Source: Pinus tabuliformis (taxonomy: Eukaryota > Streptophyta > Pinopsida > Pinales > Pinaceae). Taken from it: a stretch of DNA of 64,000 bases. The stretch lies in the NCBI GenBank assembly GCA_031772625.1, contig CM062805.1, positions 515,758,102 to 515,822,101 of the forward strand. The letters are read 5' to 3'. Shown here one piece after another: positions 1 through 10,254 of the stretch (positions are counted from its first letter, which is position 1; each line of letters begins with the position of its first letter). The notes beneath the pieces were generated by a model. That model made no database searches and was not told the origin of the DNA. It worked only from the letters and a program-made list of their open reading frames with translations. The translations under genes were made by a program, and so were the position numbers.

Positions 1-286
1 AGAAAAATGACCGTTGGATCGGGACGATCAACGACTACAGCTAAACGATGAGGAATAAATGGATAAGGCGCGCGGTCATGCGATTTAAACTTTGCGCCCG
101 AGAGTTAAACAACATGGGTTTACACTGAAATTTGAAGGAAAACAGGGCTAGCGGGAGTTTAAGGGAAGGTAGGGAGAATCAAGGAGAAGAAGGTAAACCG
201 ACTGCTGCGAGCTACCCTTTAGCATAAAACAACATGGCCAAGCTGTTAATGACCCTCAAATGTCGAAATTTGTAGCAGAGCTAACA
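1..286 (-). repeat. 3' LTR (partial) of gag-only Ty3-type element, copy 1
   Basis: The last 286 bases of an LTR, cut by the window edge. On the plus strand it ends in CTAACA, the complement of the TGTTAG start of the minus-strand LTR. It matches 53882-54167 almost base for base and matches the end of the 5' LTR (about 4205-4492) less well. It therefore corresponds to the 3' LTR of the second copy, and the element runs on the minus strand. Confidence 0.85.
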
Positions 287-409
287 CTGGCTCCTTCTGG
301 GGATGAGATCCTCCCTGTGAGGTCTCAAGAACCTGTAGACCAATGCCTTCATACAAAACCAGCTTAAAAATAGTGCCTAGTGTCCATTGGGCATGGAGTC
401 AAACCAAGT

Positions 410-1251
410 CTACATTAAAACCTGAAAAAGGAACTGCTCACAATCAACACAATTACTAAAAAATTGGCCAACTGATAGGCCATAAAAATTGTTTCTCCTG
501 CTCCCAGCCCCTTCATCATAAAGCTGCAAAACAGGATTGATTTGATCATCTACCTCAAATAGTTTAGGATATTTAAGCTTAATAGGTAGATATGGATCAA
601 CTTTCATCTCCCTTCTGTGTATTCTCCTCCTTGGATGTTCTTCATGGGAGCTTGTGTACACCTGTTGAATAGTAATTGCTGCTGTGCACATGTCTTTGTC
701 ATCTGTGGCCTGCACAACTAATATGAATGATGAACGATTGTATTCTTGTGCAGGGGAGACAGAGACATCATCCGCCCCTGCATCTTTGTTTGAACAATCC
801 TCATCCAAGGAGGAGTCCCATAACTGCACATCCTCTTCCTCTATCATCTGATAAGCTGCCATTTCAATCTGTGTGGAGGCCACCTGAGCAGGTTTCGGAA
901 CATCAAGACTGAGATGATCAGCTTCAGCCTTGAGCATTGAATTTCGTTCTGCCTCAGTGTTCAAGGGGCAATTTTGAGGGATTTTTATTTGAGCAGACAA
1001 AGAAACAAAAGATGATGGGGAGCATTCCTCTCCCTTTTTGATTACTGGGCAGGGGATGATAGCTGGCTGTCTAATTTGCAGATTTGCATAGCCATGTGCA
1101 GATGAGCCTGCTTCGGGCACAGATTCTTGGAGGATGAAGGGGCCTTCTGCTGATAAGCTCGTTGTTCTGTAGGTACAACAAACTGACAAGCAGTGCCTCT
1201 AGATAATGCTTTCTTATAAGCAGCCCTTGTTAGGAAAGCAAGACCTTCCAA
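410..1251 (-). pseudogene. Downstream open region of the gag-only element, product unknown
   Basis: Two overlapping open stretches in different frames (1251-1042 and 1189-410), about 260 codons together. The longer is rich in Glu, Asp and Ser, ends with a basic segment (RRRIHRRE) and has no cysteine-histidine knuckle or catalytic motif that I can see. It lies downstream of the gag core, so it may be the C-terminal part of Gag or an unrelated accessory protein. The copy at 54296-55131 is nearly identical, but a one-base deletion (an A in the run near 486-488) changes its last 20 or so residues. I cannot assign a function. Confidence 0.4.
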
Positions 1252-1434
1252 AACATGGACCTCCTCCTCATGCTACACTTCTTCCATGACTATATTCTGT
1301 AAAAGGGGCCTCACCCCTTTGTCTTCATTTGTAATCTTATTTCTTTGCAAAATCTGCAAATGGTCATTTTCTCCTCTATGTGGATTTGAAGTTGGAAGGG
1401 AAAAGGAACAATGAGCTCCTCCTTCTTCAAAATG

Positions 1435-2169
1435 CTACTTAGCCTTTAGTTTGGAAACTTCAGAGGCCAAAAACTCTATCATCCTAGCCAATTCATCTAT
1501 TTTAGAATCATAGGATGATGAGGATTCACCTCCCTGCCTTCTCCTTTCATCATCACCTTCAAGTCTTTCTGCAACAACAATGTTTGCTTCTACTTCAAAG
1601 GCTGCAGCTTGCATATCAACCAAAGAAGTACATCTTCTTTCTCTTAATAGCAGGCAGAACTGAGAATCGAAGGCATTAGCATAAATCAGCATGGCAGAAG
1701 TAGAGGTGGGTCTTACTTCAGCTGGCATTCTGCTGTACATATGATTGAATCTGATGTTAAATTCAGATAGCAGCTCACCATCTTCTCTCTGCAAATTCCC
1801 AAATTCATCATGATAAAAGAGCAGATCTTTATTATTCCCCCAATGCTTTAAGAACACATTATCTAGGGCCTCAAAATCTACAATAGACCTAGGGGGTAAT
1901 TATCTAAACCATTTTCTAGCTTCCCCATCTAGGCTTTGAACAAAAACCCTCATCCAGACATCCTCTTCATTGATATCTAGATTATCAGCATAGCTATAAA
2001 AAGCTTCAAGGTGCTCTTCAGCTGATACTCCTTCTGTACCAGTAAACTTAGGCATGCATTCTTGATAATCTCCTACAGGCATGGCATTCAAAGGGGTAGG
2101 CAAGACTAAGGGTCCATACCTAGTAGTAACTATTCTTTCTATCTTTGTGAGGGCTTGCTGGCCTGCCAT
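1435..2169 (-). pseudogene. gag pseudogene (retrotransposon gag core), copy 1
   Basis: Capsid-type Gag of an LTR retrotransposon, the protein that would form the particle. The most likely start is the ATG at 2169 (MAGQQALTK). The frame reads through a typical gag core: EEHLEAFYSYADN, VWMRVFVQSLDGEARKWFR, then the LPPRSI and FLKHWGN blocks, DGELLSEFNIRF and a coiled-coil tail ending SEVSKLKAK. A TAA right after KWFR (about 1900-1902) splits it into two pieces in the same frame. The same stop is present at the duplicate locus (55780). No zinc knuckle is visible. The Ty3-type assignment rests on gag style and the primer binding site, since no pol remains. Confidence 0.8.
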
Positions 2170-2640
2170 GACTGAGGCAAATGGAAGGATACTGGTAGAC
2201 TGAGTGGAATGGATCAATGAAAAGAATGACAAAAACAAAGGAATATGATGGAAAACATGGATGTTTTTTTGAACTGGAATCCAAAATGGAGATGAATGAC
2301 TAAGGAGCTAAATGAATCTCTGAAGGTGACATTCACTAACAGGGATACATGGAACATTTAAGGCTTACCTGATCCTGATGCTCCTTACTGTGATATTTTC
2401 TTCTGCTTAACGATCTTCTTAGGGTTAGGCATTGATTCAGCTGATGGTTTCTAAGGATTTCTCTGAGCATACCTCACCAGCTGTGCCAGAACGGCAATGT
2501 GGAGTCGCCAAAGCTTGGTCTTCCTCCAATGGAGTTGCCAGATAGAAGATTACAACCAACATATGTGTCCAAACCTTGTCTATCATCAAAGCTTGGAACT
2601 GTGTCGTTCTCCCAGGGAAGCTGAGCTTCAATTCTCCTCT

Positions 2641-2657
2641 CCCCAGCAATGACGCCA
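2641..2657 (-). other. Primer binding site, probably tRNA-Asp type
   Basis: On the minus strand, five bases after the 5' LTR, the sequence reads TGGCGTCATTGCTGGGG. A perfect complement of the plant tRNA-Asp 3' end would be TGGCGCCGTTGCCGGGG. The three differences all look like C-to-T or G-to-A changes, as expected from deamination of methylated cytosine. The identical site is at 56521-56537. Confidence 0.65.
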
Positions 2658-2662
2658 ACTAA

Positions 2663-4492
2663 TGTTATCACCCCAAGAAACTCTCCTAGGTTGTATCTTA
2701 GAGATGCTCGGGAACATTACAAACTCAACAAAAATGTTGGAAATTAGTGGATGAATGAAGGAAATGCTGCATATTCAAGCTAGATAACCACTTCTACTAT
2801 GCTTAACCCTAGACATGGGTGAAAACCCCTAGACTACAAGGCTTTAGACCACCAATTACTCACAGTTTAAAGGAAAATGTGATGATTGAGAATACTGATC
2901 ACACCAGCAGATGCACAAGACCCTGTTATGGCCAGCTACAACCAGTAAAGAGGTCTGTAAATCTGTTTCCTAATACATAGACAGGATGACAGCTCTCTGG
3001 CATTAAAATAACAAAAACCTGCATACAAATTCAATGATACATGCTAGATTCAAACACAGAGGTGGGATGACAGCCCCTTTCATGCTAAACATCTACAACA
3101 CATGAATAAATGCATAACAGGCACAACCTGGAACAAAGAAGAAGAAGTGGAAAGTGAGCAATTAACAACAAAAGAAGCTTGCATTAGCTGAAAATGAAGA
3201 CCAGACGCTGCAGGTATCACATTAGTTACAGTCTCTAGAAGTTGAAGCTTACAACAAAATAACATTCATCAACCATCAACCTTCTGTCTTTCGGATATAT
3301 ATAGAGGTTGATTACAAATTTGCTCTGCTGTGTTACACGAGAAGGGATCATAATGGACCACCTAACACATTTACAATTTAGATATGGGGCTCTGCTGCAC
3401 ACTGTGTGTTTTAATGAATGAATTTGACATTTACTGGTACTTTGTTGTCCTTCCTGAATAGGTGGCATATAATATGGAAAAGCTCCATCATTGATAAATG
3501 GTTGAACTGCCCGAGGATGTCCTTCTTGTCCTTCAGCCACTCTATCTTTTAAATATGGTTTCTGAGGATTTATTATGCTGGGAGCTGAAACACTGGCCGC
3601 CTTCTTCCTTCAGGAGTTTGGAAAGACTGTGGGAAAGGACCATGTGGGTGAGCTGCGGAAAAAAAAAAGGCCGTAGGATCATGCAGATCAAAGGCGAAAA
3701 ACACTCGACGAAGAGTACCGAGAGGCGAGGCGGAAGAAAGCTGTGAGCCGTCGGATCAACTAAATGAATGGAGAGGATCATTTGATAGAGGATATCAGAA
3801 GATGGGGAGCAGGGAGATCGACGGCCGTTCGATCTCGTGGATCAACGGTGGGAATCTATCGGAGGGAAAAAATCGGGCGGCGGCGGGTCAAACAGGTGTG
3901 GACCGTCGGATCACGATCCATGCAGATCCGATGGTGATCGGGAGATGAAAGAGCGCGGAAGTTAACGGCCGGGGGACAGGCGGTTTCGCGGGCAGGCGGT
4001 ATTCCCCGCACCGCTTTTGGACCCTCGGTGGTTTCTGTATAACCTCGTGCAATCCAATACAAATACGCCACGTGGTGGATGAAACTGTCGCCCACGTAGG
4101 TTATTGTGTGCACAAGTCGCGCGATCGAGGCAAGCGACTACCGTCGGATCTAACGATGGACGGCCAGACGGCGGGGAACGCGCATGAGGTTTAATGCGCG
4201 GGCAAAAGGAAATTGACTGTTGGATCAAGACGATCAATGGCTACGGCTAAACGATGAGGAATAAATGGATAAGGCGCACAGTGATGCGATTTAAACTTCG
4301 CGCCTGAGAGTTAAACAACATGGGTTTACACTGAAATTTGAACGAAAACAGGGCTAGCGGGAGGTTAAGGGAAGGTAAGGAGAATCAAGGAGAAGAAGGT
4401 AAACCGACTGTTGCGAACTACCCTTTAGCATAAAACAACACGACCAAGCTATCAATGACCCTCAAATGTCGAAATTTGTAGCAGAGTTAACA
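2663..4492 (-). repeat. 5' LTR of the gag-only element, copy 1
   Basis: A complete LTR of 1830 bp with matched ends (TGTTATCACC at left, GTTAACA at right on the plus strand; TG...CA). It pairs with 52335-54167, the 3' LTR preserved in the second copy, and with 1-286. In a sampled 240-base stretch I counted about 15 differences from the 3' LTR, so the insertion is old. The stretch 3660-4260 has many GGATC-containing repeats of the form CCGTCGGATC. Confidence 0.88.
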
Positions 4493-4497
4493 CTTAC
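4493..4497. repeat. Target-site duplication CTTAC (right side) of the gag-only element
   Basis: The five bases after the LTR are CTTAC. The same five bases lie directly left of the LTR at 52330-52334, in the second copy. The partner for copy 1 itself is left of the window. Confidence 0.75.
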
Positions 4498-5588
4498 CCT
4501 CCCTTACGTTTCTACGAGATGCGAGATGCTCATTTATTGCCTCAAAGCATAGCTACTTGTTAGGTTTTTCTATGTAAAGACCTTTTTTAATAAGTGGTGG
4601 ACCTAAACATTTGTTCGTAATGTATTGAAGGTGTGGGTCCGGGTCTTGATCACATTTCACAATATCGACTGATGGTAAGTTTGCAATACTCTTTTAAATG
4701 CTTGAAATGCGATGTGATAAAGGTTACGATGCCATCACAGTTTCGCATTTTGCTTGTTTTGGGATAACCTTTTAAGGTAGACTCTTCATAAATAGCGATA
4801 TGCGATGCGAGACTTGGTTTTGACCAGAAAAGATTTAGGACCTAGTTTGTATAGAAAATATGATAGTTTCGAGGTATAAAGCGTGGAGTCCTCTTTTAAT
4901 CGTTTTTCACTAGATTTGGTGGGTTAGGAAGGTTTTTGATGATGCTTAATCATGCGATACGCAGGAAGGCAAGAATATAGTAGTTCTTTTTAAAAATGGG
5001 TTTGGTTGATATCTTGCTTTATTTCAAAATTAAATAAGGAAAATGCCTGAATTCTAAGTTTATTTTTGGAAAGATTTTTTAAAGGGTCCCCATTTATTAA
5101 TGCAATATTAACTACTACTATTAATAAATGGGGGGTTGTTGAATATCACAATAGGTACCTGCATGCAACCTTGTATAAGCCTGACCGCTGGACACTAAGA
5201 TAAAAATACCGACCCTCTAAGTCTTCCTTGAAGTTCTCTGTGAAAGTATATTTGATCTACTGCCACGTCAGTGTTGAACCCTTCTTGATGAACAACTGAG
5301 TATCTACATAAACTGGTAGATCAACTAATATCTACTCAACTACTTCCCCAGTATTGCTCTCGGCGGTTTCCTTTGATGCAAATCTCTTGGATGCCATGTT
5401 AACTGTAACTGCTAGAGAGGTGCTCAAGAACTTCTGTACCTGTGGGACAGAGAAGACACTGATAGCAAGCAAATGTTAGCTTAAAAACCAAAGCAACTTA
5501 AAGACAAGATCAAGCAGCAAACCAAGCTCATGATGGGAAGGATTGCACAATTCTGGTTTATAGAGGTCACTAGCTGATTCTGGGAAAT
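4498..5588. other. Non-coding flank between two LTR elements
   Basis: No reading frame of interest. The first 500 bases are sprinkled with the words TGCGAT and GCGAGATGC, like the flank at 52250-52330. This fits the two being the two sides of the site into which the gag-only element inserted. A 14-bp inverted repeat lies at 5088-5133. The rest is AT-rich and looks like decayed repeat. Confidence 0.5.
5088..5133. repeat. Inverted repeat, 14-bp arms
   Basis: CCCCATTTATTAAT (5088-5101) is followed after 18 bases by its exact complement ATTAATAAATGGGG (5120-5133). No adjacent gene explains it. It could be the relic of a small inverted-repeat transposon or a chance hairpin. Confidence 0.6.
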
Positions 5589-5593
5589 GTGCA

Positions 5594-6498
5594 TGTTGAA
5601 AATATCAACAAGAAATGATAAAAATAGAATCCATAAATTCTAGTTTAATTTGTCCTTGAATTAAACTAAGAATTAAAATAGAATTTTATTCTCATAACAA
5701 CTTGTTATAGTTAACTAGAGTGAGTTGACTTAGTTAACTTAGGAATTTCGAGTTGAAAGTCTTTCTGAAGTCATGTATATGTTCTCCCTATATTATAGGG
5801 ATCCATGATGAATTAAGTATGAGTTGTAATTAGTTAACTCAATTTACTGAGTTAAGTCCAATTAAATTAGTTCCAAACAGTTTGAGGAACTAATACTGAG
5901 TTAACAATCAGTTGATGCATCAGTGCACTCAACTAGTAATACTCAAGTTAACTGAATATTTACTCATCAGAAACTCATGCATGTCAATTTTGAGAAGACC
6001 CAGTTGAGACTATAATGCAGGAACAATGCACTATTTGTTTTATATTTTTCTGAGTTGCATTGATAGTGCATGCATTTAGGAACTGATCCTTAAGGGATTG
6101 CACAATTTTTAGAGGCTTTATTTCGCTTTAAATGCAAGCTATCCTCCATAAGAATTACACATTGGAATAAAGACGTGGAGAGATTGTGAATAAGCTAAGC
6201 TTTGGCCTTGAGCTTTCTTATGAGTTGGAGATTGAATTTGATGATTGTTGGGATTGTTCTTGAGAGAACAAGCATTGTAATTTCATCTTGATTTTATGGA
6301 TTAATACAATATAGTAGTGGGGTTTTGAGCTGTGGCTTTCCCCGAATATTTATTGTGTTATGTTCCCTTGATGTTCTTCCTCTTGTCGATTATTGTTTGC
6401 TCAATATTTATGGGCTTTCCCTGTAAAGAGTAGAAGTAGATTCTTGTCTCTTGTTTTAGTAGATTACATGAGCTTGTGAATCTACAAGATTATCTACA
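5594..6498 (+). repeat. 5' LTR of copia element
   Basis: A 905-bp LTR running from TGTTGAAAATATCAAC to GATTATCTACA. It aligns over its whole length with 17452-18357 with scattered substitutions. Immediately after it comes TGGTATCGGAGA, close to the TGGTATCAGAGC complement of initiator tRNA-Met used by copia elements. Confidence 0.92.
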
Positions 6499-6510
6499 TG
6501 GTATCGGAGA
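6499..6510 (+). other. Primer binding site, initiator tRNA-Met type
   Basis: TGGTATCGGAGA starts directly at the LTR boundary and differs from the standard copia site TGGTATCAGAGC at two positions. Confidence 0.8.
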
Positions 6511-6601
6511 TGAGAACAACATACTAGAGGAGATTTTGAAGTTTTGAGTTTTGGGTTACAGGTGAAATTCAAATTTTCAATACATACTTCAGGATCGATA
6601 G

Positions 6602-7241
6602 ATGGCTTTCTACGGTTTATGGCTCGAGTAAGCATTGGATGGCAGCTCGAATTATCTAAACTAGAAGGACATGATGGAGGCCGCGTTGGAGGATAATGGC
6701 TTGAAGGAATTCATTGATCAGAACATTCCTAAGCCACCAACATTGGATGCTTAGAATCTGGTTGAATGGAAGAAGTGTGTGGCAAGGGCAAGGTGGATAA
6801 TCCTTAAGGGAGTTCGAGACCACATTGTCTCGAGTCTCCATGGGAAGGAAACTCTGCATGCTATGTGGAAAGCATTGAAGGACCTTTTCCAGAACAATAG
6901 TGACCAAAGGAAGTTGGCACTGAAAGATAAACTTCGAAAAATCAAGATGGAGGTGGGTGACTCAATTCCAAATTACTTGACCAAGTTCACTCAATGTCAT
7001 GATGAACTTGGAAGTGTTGGAATCACAGTTGCCGAGGATGATATGGTGAGTCTTTCTCTTCTTGGACTCCCAAAGAGTTGGCATAGTTATCAGGACTCTG
7101 TCAATGGTTGGGAGAAGCTGCCAGATTGGGAACAACTATGGTTAGATTTGATGCAGGAGGAGATCAGGAGGAACACCAGAGATGGGACCTCTTCCAAGGA
7201 AGTGGAAGAGGATTTTGCCTTAGCGAGTAAGGCAAAGTGGG
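6602..7241 (+). pseudogene. copia gag, N-terminal part, cut by nested insertion
   Basis: Copia-type Gag (UBN2-like). After a short leader the frame reads LDGSSNYLN, a TAG, then KDMMEAALEDNGLKEF, a second TAG, NLVEWKKC and LHAMWKALKDLF. It continues open from 6779 through KIKMEVGDSIPNYL, LSLLGLPKSWHSY and LDLMQEEIRR to SKAKWV. Both early TAG codons fall where Trp is usual or plausible, so this is decay. The frame is broken at 7241 by the LTR of the nested element; its continuation is at 16111, after the duplicated GTGGG. The product would be the structural protein of the virus-like particle. Confidence 0.85.
7237..7241. repeat. Target-site duplication GTGGG, left
   Basis: GTGGG directly before the nested LTR start TGACCAAGAGC. 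The same five bases follow the last LTR at 16106-16110. Closing the gap rejoins the copia gag reading frame at this point, which confirms the boundary. Confidence 0.9.
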
Positions 7242-9117
7242 TGACCAAGAGCTCAAAAATCAAGGCATCGTAATTTTTTCAAAATCAGCTTTAGATCGAA
7301 GAGCACGTCATTCTGAATCCAACCGTGCAAATGACACTCAAATCCGAGCTCGTATGCAGAAGTTGGAGCAAGTCAAAGTTCAAGTTTGACTTTTCTACAT
7401 GGTAGGATTGGATGATGTTGCAAAGCCCTTCAACGAATGGGGAAGCGCTAAGTGGTAGGTTTCCATTGGCCCCCACATATCACATATCAGCGAAAAAGGT
7501 AGGTTGGCATTAGAAATCGCCCCCCAAGCAGGAAGGATTGCCATGCGATAAGGCAATCGCAAATCACGATCGCAATCGGAAAAGGGGAAGGTGTTGCAGA
7601 ATCGGCCCTCGGTAGGATGGGTTGCAATGCAATATCACAATTGCATATCAGAGGAGTTAAGAATTGGCCCCTGATTCAAGCACAATTGCAATGCGATTTA
7701 TCACATATCACAATCGCAGAAAGTCCTGCATTACATTACCCTCGGTTCTTCGCCGATGCGAAATGCGATAGGATATCCCGGATGCGATGTGACTTTAAAC
7801 TCCAGTTTATAACCCCGACGAGTCCACTGCTATCATAGTGTATGGACTTTGATATCCACTGAGGGATAGTGCCAATTGCGACAGGATTTCCAGATGCGAT
7901 ATGTTATATGTTGTGTTTTATAATCCCGATAGGTCCCCGTATCGCAGAGTGCCTGTTGTTTGGGCTTGGGGTTATCCGTCGATTGTGATAAGTGATAAGT
8001 CCCAGATGCGATATGTTTCATAGTTGTAGTTTATAAGTCGCCAGGTCCACCACATCATCAGATCGCATGTCACAATGCGTTAAGTCTTGTGTAAAAGAAT
8101 CACCCTCGGCAAAGCCGATTGCGATATCCGACAAAGTTGCAGAACTGTAGCGTTTTCTGCTGGACCACCACTCCGCATGTGAACAATCGACCCTTAACTG
8201 CGAGATAGGAGGGAATGATGGTGGAACCGCTGATTTCAGTTGAACTTCCAGTTTTAACTGTAGATAATGAATTTAACTGGCAGTACGCCAGATTTGGAAG
8301 ATAAAATTGTGGAAAGACTGACAGAAGTCATAACTAAGAGAATTTTTGACCAAATGGGATGCAAAAAGAGGCTAGATAGCCATTTTTGGGCATTCTGAAC
8401 TGATTGGAACAGGATTTTGGAGAAAAGGAGCACTTCTGGATAGGATTTTTGTAAAGTGAAGCCTATGGATGCTCTGGTCAACCAGAGTGTTGATTCAGTT
8501 TATGGAGGAGTATGAAGGTGGAGATGACCTTGCAGGGGTCTTCCAGCCTCCATATGTTTTCTACAACAACCATTACAACAGTGCTTTAGATTTATTTCTT
8601 CTTTGCTCTATATGTGTATGGAGAAAGAGACTTGTTTGAGTACTTCAAGTGGATTGTAGTATTGTTTATGCTCTTGGAAGTTGGAATATGGGGTCTTGAT
8701 TGAGAGCCCTTAGCTTGCTGATAGTTTGATGAATAACTGTAGGTTGTCATGTGTTTAGAGTGAGAGTTCTTTGTAGAAGAATGTTTCCTTGAAGGGGAAA
8801 CTAGCGACTCTTTTTATCAGCACACTTATGTACTCTTTACCATTGAATAAATTTGAGCATAATGAGAAGGGGTCATGCCTTTAGAGCTGATCCAAGGAGA
8901 TGTAGCCCAGGAGGGGTGAACTCCTTTATAAATGGCTGGTGTATTATTGTTTGATACATGCTTCCATTCAGTGTTTTAGTTTCATGTTTTAAGTTTTCTT
9001 CATGAAAATAATTTAAGTAAAAACACATAAAATTCATGCTTTTACTTACTATTTTGGAGTAAAACCTCAAGCACATTTTTATATTCTGATGAAGGGAATT
9101 AGCACAACATTACTAAT
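7242..9117 (+). repeat. LTR 1 of the nested array
   Basis: Starts TGACCAAGAGCTC and aligns with LTR 2 and LTR 3 for about 1.87 kb. Its last 15-20 bases are missing: homology stops at ACATTACTAAT, where the sister LTRs continue with CTGCCCCAATT. The region 7500-8120 is very rich in TGCGAT/ATCGCA words. The hairpin CTCTGGT-CA-ACCAGAG lies at 8472-8487. Confidence 0.88.
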
Positions 9118-9284
9118 ATTCCAAAAAAAGTGTGCTCACTAATTCCATGATGCTTTTACTTAAGTTCACTGATGATACAATAATACACCAGCCATTGATA
9201 AAGGAGTTCACCCCTCCTGGGCTACATCTCACTCGAATGATAAGAATGATTAGTAATGATGGCACTCAAGTAATGATGACACCA
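9118..9284. other. Rearranged joint after LTR 1
   Basis: Not homologous to the start of the intact internal region. Bases 9178-9229 are a reversed copy of the LTR segment at about 8893-8945 (AATACACCAGCC through CCTGGGCTACATC). An inversion or template switch seems to have replaced the LTR end, the primer site and the 5' part of the internal domain. Confidence 0.6.
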
Positions 9285-10254
9285 ATTCCATGCACTTTTT
9301 TCCTTTCATCTAAACATTGTATAGATAAGTGCGATAAAAGGAAAGAAATCATCACAAAGATGTTTATGTCTACTGGAATTGAGACCGAAAGGAGAAAATC
9401 TCAGCCAAGGTTAAAGGCAAGTGAGCCAAGAGGAGCTCAAAAGAGCTTCTGTACTCACTCCAATATTAGTGGGCTTTGGGTCGAGAAGTGTTGGAAATTG
9501 TTTCCACAACTTCATCCTGGTAAGGGGGAGAAAATCATTCAAGCACCAGAAGAGGAAGCGACAACAGAAAAAGTGGCACAAGATGTGACCATCCCTGAAG
9601 CAACTTCAGAAGAAGAGAAAGTTCAAATAGAGGGTTCATTTACCTGGTTGGGTAAGAAATGGGTGGACTATTTGTCCAACTAAAGTTTGTAAATTTCTGT
9701 TTTGCACTAGTTACATATCCCCATAGTTTGGTAATTTGTAAAAGTGATGTTCATAAATAAATCACTTAAATGCAACAGTGTTTTCTTTAAGCAATTACAA
9801 TGCTAGTTTGGCTTGTTGATAGTCAATTTGAATGGAGAAATTTGGAGTCAAGTTTATTCCATTTTGTAAAATGCATTTCTACTTGTAGTTTGAAAAATCA
9901 TTTTAAAATTATTGTATGAGTAGTTGCAACACATCTAGTATGTTCCAAATGTGTGTAGCACTCAAGTTATAGAAGTATTCACTATGTGAAGCTTGTTTGG
10001 GTTCATTTGAAAAAGTCTTTTAGGAGCTTATCTTCGATAAGGATGTTGTAGATAGAAATTCCAAGGTTATCATTTTCTTGGAATTCTTCTTGGGAATGGT
10101 GTTGCTATAGTGAGAAAAATCCAAGACAAGTACAAGTGAGGGCACTTCAAACATCGATTGGATAAAGTTTGGAAAAATGAAGGAACTGTACCTTAAAATG
10201 TTGAACAATTGAAAGTAAACTTTTGGAGACCAAAAGTTTTTTAGTGGGGAAGAG
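9285..10254 (+). pseudogene. Remnant of internal region with degraded zinc knuckle
   Basis: Homologous to 13257-14276. A 183-codon open stretch ending at 9683 carries FCTHSNISGLWVEKCWKL, a ruined form of the knuckle in the sister copy, with a Cys and the His replaced (Ser and Leu). The acidic tail with EEEKVQIEGSFTWLGKKW follows. The stretch begins inside rearranged LTR sequence, so its first ATG is accidental. Just before LTR 2 the purine tract AGTGGGGAAGAG (10243-10254) is a good polypurine tract. Confidence 0.7.

Larger units (their letters stand above)
287..2662 (-). mobile_element. Internal region of a non-autonomous, gag-only LTR retrotransposon (copy 1)
   Basis: A 2.4-kb internal domain between two copies of a 1.83-kb LTR. 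Read on the minus strand it holds a primer binding site, a broken gag and a second open region, then reaches the 3' LTR. I see no protease, reverse transcriptase, RNase H or integrase, and at this length there is no room for them. That fits a terminal-repeat element carrying only gag, which would need pol from another element. The same stop codons occur in the copy at 54168-56542, so the decay came before the duplication. Confidence 0.8.

Noticed and set aside
3856..4237. Pro/Arg-rich minus-strand open stretches in the LTR
   Set aside because: They come from the GC-rich motif array of the LTR and appear shifted or broken in the other LTR copies.
9132..9683. 183-residue open stretch as a gene
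   Set aside because: It starts inside an inverted LTR fragment and then runs into the remnant of the element's gag-like gene; the joint is a rearrangement, not a start.
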